64,000 bases of DNA from Hybos culiciformis (lineage: Eukaryota > Arthropoda > Insecta > Diptera > Hybotidae), in the NCBI GenBank assembly GCA_964007475.1, contig OZ023274.1, positions 79,681,303-79,745,302 on the forward strand, written 5' to 3'. The notes below the pieces were generated by a model that had not been told where the DNA came from, searched no databases, and saw only the letters and a list, made by a program, of their open reading frames with translations. Numbering within the stretch: position 1 is the first letter of the stretch; every line of letters begins with the position of its first letter. This document shows, one piece after another, positions 54,201 through 64,000 of the stretch. Made by a program: the position numbers and the translations under genes.

Positions 54201-57200
54201 AGAAAACCTTTTTGAATGTGAGATTTTGGGACCGCCTCTTCCTCCCCTTCAAAAATATGGTAAATCAGGGTTAAAAAAATTTAAACCGGAACCTAATATA
54301 TGAAAACTTTGCGAGCCGTCTGGTGGTTGGTCAGTCGGATTTTATTTTCCCTATTGAAAATTATTTAAAAAAATTCGTTTTGTTTCTATGATTCTCAAAC
54401 TCAATCATATCCTAATACAAATTAGCGAATCGTTAAATTATTTCAGTTCATTGGAATATTCTTCCTAATCTAGTACTTCAATTTACTGTAAAAAAAAATT
54501 GAACGAATGAAGAAAACAGAAAGAGAAAACAAGTCAATGGCAACTGCATAAAAAACATTCGCTTTGTCAAAAATTTTAAATTAGCCGAATAGATTCTGAG
54601 CGCTTATTTGCGACTAAGTTTGTATCTTTTTTAAATATGTACTTTTGTTATTGTGCATTGTATTATAAATTTTGTGTTGTGGACGACATAAATATTGGTA
54701 ATCCTTTTTTATATTTTTCTTTAAACCGAAATAATAAAAAAATTTAAATTATTCCATAAAAAAAAAAATTATTTAATATTAGTCGAAAATAAGTCGCTCA
54801 ATCTGTTCGGTTGATTTAAAATGTTTGACACAGCGAATGTTTTTTACTGAGTTACTCTTGACCAAAGATGACATACAGTAAGATAGGAACCCCTTGGAAT
54901 TTTTTAGACAGCAACAAAACTTATAATTTTTTTTTATGTTTTTATTTTCTTAATTTACAGGTTCTCTTATACGTATTCTTTTTCTCTTAAAAAATATAGT
55001 TTTTACTTCTCAATCAAATTTTTTTTAATAATTAATATCAATACCTATTTATAAATTTTCATTTAATAAATCTCTTTCCATTTAATAAAAATATCTAAAA
55101 ATTGTTTCTTATCAAAAATTTTTAAAAATTATTTTCGTTATTCGAGCAAAACCTACTGTTGAGCGGCGCTGCGCCTAACTTTTAATTTCAGTTAATTTAG
55201 AGAAAATCTTAACGACGTCGTCTATTGCAAATGTCATTATTTTTTTGCATTTTTTTACGTTCTCTGCGTATTGTTTACGAAAATAGATTTTTATTACAAT
55301 TTTACTTTAGAAATTAATTCAATGAAATATTGTCATAATTAATTGAATTTGGATAAAAATATTAAATTTAATTTTTTAAATAAATAAAATAATTTTTGAA
55401 AATTTATTGTCGATGTCGGTAAGTTTTTTTTTCATAGAAAAATTTATTACAATCTTGCCAGCATTCTATTAAATTTAGTATATAAAATATAAAATAAAAT
55501 TAAAAGAATTTATTAAAATGAATTTAGGACAAATGACATTTAATGATTTTGGTGGCACTAATGGGGGGTTTTTAGGAGAAGTTCTTCATAAGTTGTTCTT
55601 AATTTTAAAATAATAATATTAGGAAGGCAGATTTAGTCGACGTTTGTATTTTACAAGGAGTCGACGTTTAAAGATACATGTACATACCTACAGTAGATAT
55701 GTAAAACAAAAAGTCTCCACAACCCTATTTCAGTGTGATTAACTCCTAATTTTTTTTTTTAGAAAAAAACTACAACTCAAATTTTGAAAAAAAAAAAAAA
55801 AAAAATTCAAAGTCTACAGCTTCCATCGTCGCAGAAAATAACGAGTACAGTACGACCATTGGAAAGGTAGTTATATTTCAAATAATATTAATATAAATAA
55901 TTTCAATATTTTAACTTTTATCGCTGTGATGTCAGAAAAGCGTCAAATATTCATGGAAAACCCAAATAAAAAGTCTCGAATTTTTAACAAAATTTAACAC
56001 AAGGCAATATGCTAAAATTCTGTAACTCAAAATCAAATACCTTTCCAATATTCATACACGAACTGAATTTTATATGCCAGATTTGATATGTGTGGAAGAA
56101 ATAAGTGGATATAAATTTTTTCAGAAATTTCAACTGCACAATCTATTTCTAGATTCTAGATAATTTTTAACGATTGTTTTATTTAACTATGTATTATTAA
56201 AACTTCACCTTAATTCAAAATTCACCTTAATACAAAAGTTTTTCAAACCAATAAAAAATTTTCATAATTTCAATTAATGGTTCAATGGTTCAATCAACAA
56301 TTATATTATTGAAAATACATTGCTGCTTGGACTATTTTGTTTGAAACAGTGTTTTGTTTGTATTTTGTTGATTATTATTTACAGAATTTAAAAAAATCCC
56401 TTGCAGAGTACAGAGAGAGAGAGCTTTTTTAGGAGAAATCTTGAATTGAAAAAATCATAAAATTTCATAAAATCTCTCTAATTTTTTCGTCGTCGTTTTC
56501 TTTATTTTCCCTGCTCAGAAAATCATAAAAAAGAAAAAAACCAAAAAGATGGAAGAATATTATTTTCTCTAATTTCTACCCGATATTTTTGTTTTCAAAA
56601 TCACAAGAATTTTTAGTTCAGGTTGTTTTTATGTATATTTCTATTTTTTTTTTTTTAATTTTATTATTTAGGTGCCTTCATTCATTTTCAATTTAATTAA
56701 TGTTTTTTTAAATAACATTTAATATGTACCTACCTAAATGTACAAAACTAAAACGAGAAGACCTTAAAAAAGGCTTAGTTTTATTGTTACTAATGGAGCT
56801 AAAACTTGCCCTCAAACTGAAAATCGTAGGCTTCTTGCCTTTTGTCCCTCCTTTTGTTGGAAAAAATATTTAAACTTCACAATAACAATTTGAATAAAAT
56901 TATATATATCACTCGAAGTAAACGAAGTGAATTTCAGGATGCCGTGACATAACAGCATATGACATAACTTCACAATGGCCATATGTCCATTTTCATTCGA
57001 ATTAAAGCCATAATAACGAAATTTTAGAATACAGCTCTAAGTCTACAAATGGTGAATCACTGACAATTGGAAGAAAAAGTCAGACTTCTTTTTTTTCTAC
57101 CAATAAAAATAAAAAATTAAGGTTTGAAATTGAGAAATTGAAAGAAATTGAGAGAGAAAAAAATGGCTTTATGTCCAATGTTTGAAAGCAAAAATATATA

Positions 57201-58770
57201 AACTAAAAAGATTTAAAGAAATGTAACAATTATTAATTGTTGCTAAAACGAAGAAAGAGCTTCAATTTTTGTACTCTATCTACTTACATATTAGATACTA
57301 ATATGATCTGAGATCTTAGCACCCACTAGGATTTGGACGTTAAGTACGCGAGCCAAAAACTAATGTACCAAAAAAGGTTTTGAATTCAGATAGTTCGCAT
57401 TGTGATGATGTCTAGAACTTCTGTTTCAATCAACTGAAAATACATAATTATATTACTTTTGAAATATTCATGTTTCTCAACAAAATAAGATCAATGAAAA
57501 TGACAAATATGTATGTATATGTCAGTAGGATTGACGATTTCATGTATGTTATGTCAAATAATAGTCACTGGGAATTTTGATTATTATCTTAAAAACAGAT
57601 AAGTTGACAGGGTACCTACCTAATATTCATGCTTACGATTTTTTTTTTCTTACAAACATCCAACATAATTTAAATCAAGTATGTATCGTGGGAAGAGAAA
57701 CAAAAATATCGATCGAAACTATTTTTTTTTTTTTTTTTTGTAAATTTCATATTTTCAATGAAACAAAAAAATGTGATTTCCACTAGTTTGTGATTAATTT
57801 GGCTTACATAATTCTAATTATTATCTTTTCATTGCAGGTAATATAAATAAATATATGTACATAAATAATGTTTTGATTGTACACGTTATGCTGCTTATCT
57901 TTATATTTATAATTTAAAACTTCAAATAAAATTTAATCTTCATTATATTTATGATAAAATTAATTATAAAATGTGCACAGTTATTGATTTTTCATGTAAA
58001 TCTAAGTTTCCCTTTGCTTAATCATAAATTTTGTTATTTTTCTTTTTTTTATATATAAAATTCAATGAGATCACTTATCTGAAAAATTAGTTCCTAAATA
58101 TAATTATTTATATAAAATGTGTAGTATAGATGTTGAATAAAAAGTTTCGAAAGGAAGAAGAAAAAAATAGTAAAAGCGAAAACAAAAAAAAAATCCCCCT
58201 TTGAAAAGTAACCAAGGCTTTTTTTTTATGAACCCTAAAACTAAAAAAAATTATATATATTTATGTATATTATAATGTTAAATAAAAAGGGGACCTATAA
58301 TGCCATCAAATTATGGTAACTTTATATAAAAACTACGCCAGTTATATAAAGTATAATTGTAACGGGAAACCTTATCCTTCTTAATTTTCCTTTTTTTTTT
58401 TTATTTTTTTTTTGCTCCTTCAAACGCATTATTACACTACATAAAAACAGTGTTGTTGGTATCCTTTTGCACATGGCTTTATCAGAAAGTATCACTACAT
58501 GAATAAAAAAAAAAATTATAACACAAAAAAAAAGGATATTATTTTCCCTATTCGGTTTTCATTTTATCCCCCTTTTTTTCAACAACAATGTCAAAAACTT
58601 ACATATAAATTCATTCATCCAAATATTATATTGAATACTTTTTAACGAAAAAAAAAATTATCTATATGTCCTAAATAAGAGATTCTCTCCCTCTTTTGCA
58701 AATTCTGGAAAAATTGGGGTTCGAATTCAACAAAATGGCGATCGTTACTTCTATATATAGGATAACTGAA
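48260..58770. other. Intergenic AT-rich region without a supported gene
   Basis: About 10.5 kb with no recognisable gene. It contains a decayed transposon-like patch near 51.86-52.31 kb and a small GC rise near 55.15 kb followed by a 31-codon ORF. The 88-codon minus-strand frame at 50246-50512 is hydrophobic but has no family features. Confidence 0.5.
51862..52310 (-). mobile_element. Decayed DNA-transposon-like repeat (tentative hAT-type remnant)
   Basis: The + strand has AAAGGGGTCGAAGAGG, GCGGCTCTTTGACA near 52003, GTGGCTTAATAAATT, and a second TTTTGCGGCTCTACAG near 52223, wording that recalls non-autonomous hAT elements. On the minus strand 51862-52062 is open for 67 codons with no ATG (KEPHFELVCYIGKF...). 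No clean terminal repeats or target duplication found. Confidence 0.3.
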
Positions 58771-59737
58771 TTAAGGATTATTTTTGGGTACATGCTGTAA
58801 ATTTATTACAAAAAGTTTATTTTTTTTTTTAGAATAAATAAATTGCATTTAAGAACGTTTTATTACAATTTAAATTATATAATTTAGTCCTTCAGTAGTT
58901 GGTGAATTATGTTTCAATCCTTTACCAATAATGTTCCATTTTCTATATAATTTAATTTTTGAAAATCAAAAATCAAATTTTCTAAATTAGGTAATATATA
59001 TGAATTGATGTCTTCTGAGCTCAACTGATCTCTATCTATTATAGGTTTTTTTTTCTTTACGTCTTACCTATTAATAAAAAAAACTTTTAATTAAAGGATG
59101 CACAACAATATTAAAATTATTCAATAATTGTAACTTATATGAACCAAACGATAACCATGTTCCTACAATGAATTTTATCAGAAAATTAAAACATTTTCTT
59201 ACATACTCTTACAATCGTTTAACTTTTGGCAATAGATTAGGAAATATAAAGAATTATTATCTTCTGTGGTTAACCAAAATCTCTACCTACTATAGTAGGT
59301 TTTTATTCTTTACGTCATATTATCAACCTACAAAAACAATCTAATTAAAGAATACAAAAGAATATTAAAATCTTCTTTATTCAGCAAATTATCAAAGTTC
59401 CATTCATGTGAATGAAATAATAATAATCCAAGAAATACGATGTTCCTAAAATGTATTTTTTTTAGAAAATTAAAACGTCTTCCTTGCATTCATATTTAAC
59501 GTACCTACGTACATTTACAATATTTTTTCTTATATTTAATAAGTAAATGTACTTAGCTTTATAGATTTCATTACGAGATTAAGTCCTTTTTTGGATTTCC
59601 TATAAGAGTTCTTAGCTGTAATGCGCATGATAGGGTTAACGTCTTCTTCGCTTTCAGCAGCTTGACATAGCATTTGCGCAAGTAAATTTGAAAAATTTTT
59701 GAGCCTTGTGATCAGTGAAACTAAGTTTTGAATTTTT
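58771..59737 (-). CDS. Candidate last three exons of an unrecognised protein gene
   Basis: Exon A 59737-59553 reads IQNLVSLITRLKNFSNLLAQ, then MLCQAAESEEDVNPIMRITA and KNSYRKSKKGLNLVMKSIKL. Its GC content is well above the background and the peptide looks natural and helical. It ends at donor GTACAT after one base of a codon; exon B 59062-58926, after acceptor GGTAAG, supplies the other two bases and reads NVKKKKPIIDRDQLSSEDIN...NGTLL, ending at GTAAAG in phase 0. Exon C 58794-58771, after TTTACAG, adds HVPKNNP and TAA. The matching phases support real splicing. Upstream exons would lie beyond 59740 on the minus strand, but I cannot identify them. I do not recognise the family; a decayed duplicate gene is possible. 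Confidence 0.4.
58930..59530. repeat. Diverged two-copy tandem duplication covering exon B
   Basis: The stretch 58990-59220 is repeated about 250-280 bases further on. Pairs include ATCTCTATCTATTATAG at 59029 with ATCTCTACCTACTATAG near 59279, TTCTTTACGTC in both, and GTTCCTACAATG near 59159 with GTTCCTAAAATG near 59442. In the second copy the exon B reading frame is broken by stops and indels. Confidence 0.55.
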
Positions 59738-60513
59738 CTTGAAATTAGTTTGAAATATTAAAAAAAAATTTTCAAACTAATTGTTTTTGCTTCAACTTAA
59801 ATTAATTTTTTTCTTGATATCTACTTAAACTCAATGTGTGTACAATCGATAATACTGTAAGTTTTCATGTACACACGTAATGTGGTGCAAGAATTTTTAT
59901 TTAATCGGGACCTCTTTTCTTTTTTGTAACTTTTTTTTTTCTGCTAATGTCCCCTTTATCAATTGAATTGAAACGTTATATTAATTTTCCCTTTTACTTT
60001 TTTTTTTTTTTTTTTTAATAATAAACGACGTATTATTATATTAAAAATTAAGTTTATGAATTAAGGAAACATCTGCTCGATTTTTAATTTTCCGAAAATA
60101 AAAAAAAAATTCTTTCAGGTTTTTATTTGGAACCTTTCGATTGAAAAATAGTACAATGTATTTTGGGTTTTGTTGTACCCCCATTTATAAAATAATGAAA
60201 AAAAATGTATATGTATAAATAAAGAAGAAGAAAAAAAATAATCTGGATCCTCACGTACTTAAATGGCATAATGAAAAGCCCTCTTTTTAAGAATGGATCA
60301 ATAAACAATATACTTTTTAATAAATAAAATCTTTAGTTTATTTTAAAATTAATTATGGGTTCTATAGAATGGTTTTCTTATCAACATTTAAAAGGGAAAT
60401 ATGCCATGTATAATGTATTCAAGGGTGATTTAATACACAACAATGATATCAAAGGGTAAGAATCCACCAATAGTTCAACTGAGATATTTTTTTTTCATTA
60501 CTTTATTTCTATA

Positions 60514-60573
60514 CCAACAACAGGCAGTCTTCCCAAGCGATCACCCGTCTAAGTACTAACCAGACCCGACGTC
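60514..60573 (-). pseudogene. 5S rRNA 3'-half fragment
   Basis: The minus strand reads GACGTCGGGTCTGGTTAGTA, then CTTAGACGGGTGATCGCTTG, then GGAAGACTGCCTGTTGTTGG, matching the 3' half of animal 5S rRNA, including the box C control region and the 3' stem. The 5' half is absent: upstream is AT-rich DNA. No run of T follows the 3' end closely. It is a truncated copy, either a retro-pseudogene or part of a 5S-derived SINE. Confidence 0.8.
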
Positions 60574-61802
60574 AAATTTAAATTTTAAAAAAAAGGATAG
60601 ACTAATGAGAAAATTTATTGAAGGGTGATACATAAAAATGTTTCTCTATTTCTCTTTAAGTAGTTCATTTTAAAAGTACCTACATTGGATGATTCAAGCA
60701 CAATTATTTTATGGTTTTCGGCTTTTGGTAAAGCAACTTAACTATCATCTCGGCATTCTGTCGATAACTGCAAAAAGATATTTTTAAAATAATTTCGTTT
60801 TAAAACTTAAAATATCGAAAATTTGTACGAAAAAAATTAATTAATATGTAGGTATTTCGAGTAGACATAGAATTTTGGACTTGGGAATTAAAGTTTAAAA
60901 GTTTAGCATTCTTTTACAAAATACCTATAACTCATTTTGGTCGAAATTGGAGTTAGGGAGTTTCGCAGAACATACACAATCAATCTTTTTGGTTACTTAA
61001 GAAGTTCAACAAAAATTAGACTTGATCACAAAATTAATTCGATATTACTGTGAAGCCATATTATTAATTGAAAAGATATATGTACATATTATCCATAATT
61101 TGAAATGCCAAAAATTTTTAAACTTCTGTTTTTTTTTTTTTGCTTGGAAAACTAAAATAACATTAAAAAAAAATAATATAAAGTTAACGATCATATTCAG
61201 CTTTTTTTAGTTCATAACAGACAGGAAAAAAACAATGATTCTTTCCTATAAGTAAAAAACGTATTTTAAATAAAAACCAAGCAAGGGCATCTGCGCAATT
61301 TGATGAAAACATAAAATAAAAATATTCTTTCAAAACAAAACAACAACAACAACTTGTAGTAGAAAATTTTTTAAGCTGTTTTGAAAAGTTTAAACACCGC
61401 ACCATACAAAGAAAAAAAAAATATAAATTTTTTTTTTAACAAAAAAATATCTTCTTTTAGCTCCTTCCCTCATTCAATTTTCCATATGTTAAAATTGAAA
61501 TATAATAATATGTATAAATAATATTAAAAAATATATATATTATGTGAATGAGTTCATTTTTGCAGCAGAATTTTCTGTACACAACAAATGGGAAAAAAGC
61601 TTATACTTTTTAGTTATGTGTCTCGTTTCAGTGTTTCGTCGTAAATATTTTTCTGTTTTGGAAGTTCAAAGCAAAGCCCACACATAATAATAATAAAAAC
61701 ACAATTTTTGTATGTTAATGTTAAACGATTCAAAAATCCATTTCAGTATTTTCCAACAGTATTTTCGTGAAATGTAAAATTTGTTAAAAAAAAAAAATCC
61801 TT

Positions 61803-61951
61803 GATTAAAGTAGCAAATTTATTATTCTGGGATCAGACGGGAATCAAACTGGGTCCCCAAATAATGTTCGTACATTCAGGCGTTCAACCACTTCGATTCC
61901 TATTTAAAATCTTGCATAATGTCCGAATGCTTCAACTTTAGCTACTTTAAT
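61803..61951 (-). repeat. tRNA-like or SINE-like patch between short inverted repeats
   Basis: On the minus strand, GAAGTGGTTGAACGCCTGAA resembles a D-arm/box A, and CCCAGTTTGATTCCCGTC, some 35 bases on, resembles box B (GGTTCRANTCC). The T-arm does not pair properly, so this is no working tRNA. ATTAAAGTAGC at 61804 and GCTACTTTAAT at 61941 are inverted repeats around it. It may be a decayed tRNA-derived SINE or a small MITE. Confidence 0.35.
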
Positions 61952-62601
61952 ACTTATGACGTCTCATTATTACTATAATTTAAAATTTTTAAAAATTAAA
62001 TTTTATTACTTAATTAAAAGTCACCAAACCTCAATGTCAACAATATTCAATTGAAATTTTAAATAAAATTTAAGGCTACTAGTTTTTCTTTGAGTCGAGC
62101 CATAAACAAAACAATTTAACTTTGAATAGTTACGTAAGAATTAAGTATACGAATAATAGAGTCGTGATTTTACGAATTTTAAAAAAATGTAAATTTTAAA
62201 AATTTTCCAAATATTGTTGCTTACAGCAAAATTAAATTATAATGTTATTTATTCATGCAATGAGCATAATTTTTTTTTTTTTAGAATTATATTTTTATAT
62301 TTCATTTTTTCATATAATACTTTGCATCCTGTTTTTTTTTTTCTTTCTAGATTGAAGTAATTGACTTCGACTATATGGTACAAAAAAAAATAAATTTATA
62401 CACGGCAATATAGAAATTCACTAGAAATATCATATGTGATGCAAAATTAAATAATTTTTTTTGTTGAATAAAAAATTTACAAATAAAAAGTATTTTGATC
62501 CAAAGTTTTTCCAGTAAATCTCAGCATTTTCAAACGAACCAAAAATTTTATCATAAAGAAAATTTAACTAATAAATTAAGGCCAGAAATCGAAAAATCTA
62601 G

Positions 62602-63258
<657 letters not shown>

Positions 63259-63350
63259 AATTAATATTATGAAATTATGTACTTTTTGTAAAAAAAAATT
63301 ATCATTTAGAAATTAAAATAAAAAAACTTAAATTGTACAATTCTTGAAAA

Positions 63351-63356
63351 AATAAA
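63351..63356 (+). terminator. Likely SOSS-B polyadenylation signal
   Basis: AATAAA 93 bases after the stop; another AATAAA at 63317-63322 is an alternative. Confidence 0.45.
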
Positions 63357-63359
63357 TTT

Positions 63360-64000
63360 GGAAGCTATGTATAAATTATGTGGCTATGGTTATCACTATT
63401 TGTTGTGTAAAAACTTATCTTTTGCGTCACTGTCACAATAAATTAAGTTACATCGCGATTTAAAAAGTTTTCCTTCCAAACTAAGATAATATTAAAGGCA
63501 ACCGCATTCTTCCCCTATTTTGGCATGAAAATATGAAATCATAAGCTTAACTTTCTTTTGAGTGAAATTTATTTGAAGAAAAAATTACTCAAAACTTTTA
63601 TTCATAGTTATTCACAATAATATATAGTATCTAAAGATGAAGTTCAAAAATCTGAAAATGTGTTACCTTACTACACTAAGCTTGACCTTATGATTCTATT
63701 TTGTGAGTTTTATTTTAATTTTTCAATTTCAAATTTTTTTGTGCTCGAAGAAGAAAGGAAATTCAAATTCAAGAATGAAGATACATAATATCTGATCGAA
63801 TAGTTTTCAATAAATTATCTGAACATTAGGTATACGAAGAAAAATTAAACGAATAATCGTTAATTTGATTTCAACTATAAGAAATTTATTTTTATTTATT
63901 ACGTCTGAAATTATGTAAATTTGAAAAACTTAAGAAAACGAAAGATTAAATTAATTTTTTTTTTTTAATTTTTTTATTTCATTTTTTTTTTTTTTACATA
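63360..64000. other. Downstream AT-rich sequence, nothing recognisable
   Basis: No exon, RNA gene or repeat seen; ends in poly-T runs. Confidence 0.5.

Overview
This is a 64 kb window of a very AT-rich nuclear genome from an animal, most likely an insect. The evidence is long AT-rich introns with GT-AG splice sites, an insect-type Epac gene, a SOSS-B/NABP single-strand DNA-binding protein gene, a farnesol-dehydrogenase-like short-chain dehydrogenase, and non-LTR and foldback transposons. I cannot fix the insect order from the sequence.

Positions 1636-30579 hold the 3' part of one large gene on the + strand: Epac (RAPGEF3/4 family), a cAMP-activated guanine-nucleotide exchange factor for Rap GTPases. 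Fourteen exons can be joined in a continuous frame of 846 residues covering DEP, cAMP-binding, REM, Ras-association and CDC25 catalytic domains. The 5' end lies before the window. Intron 4 (4895-14678) carries two insertions: a near-complete non-LTR retrotransposon (about 6008-10985, same strand, flanked by a target-site duplication) and a 733 bp nested-palindrome foldback element (12678-13410, with a 10 bp flanking repeat). Intron 7 (20609-23204) has the marks of a minor-spliceosome (U12) AT-AC intron.

Positions 30580-46505 are AT-rich intergenic DNA with no gene I can support. They contain a cluster of about eleven TGTACAA-CTGGT-like motifs (38636-38893) and a GC-richer repeat remnant near 39.5-39.85 kb. 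A compact four-exon short-chain dehydrogenase gene follows at 46536-48260, with a good TATA/Inr promoter. Positions 48.3-58.7 kb are again mostly empty, apart from a decayed transposon-like patch near 51.9-52.3 kb.

Positions 58771-59737 on the - strand look like the last three exons of an unrecognised protein gene, with a decayed tandem copy of one exon in its intron. A truncated 5S rRNA copy (60514-60573, - strand) and a tRNA-like or SINE-like patch (about 61803-61951) follow. The window ends with an intronless SOSS-B/NABP gene (62608-63258, + strand).

The genes are not functionally linked. Epac acts in cAMP signalling, the dehydrogenase in small-molecule oxidation and reduction, and SOSS-B in the DNA-damage response. 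The points most worth a second look are the AT-AC intron in Epac, the nested-palindrome element, the retrotransposon whose two ORFs are split by a single in-frame stop, and the unrecognised - strand exons.
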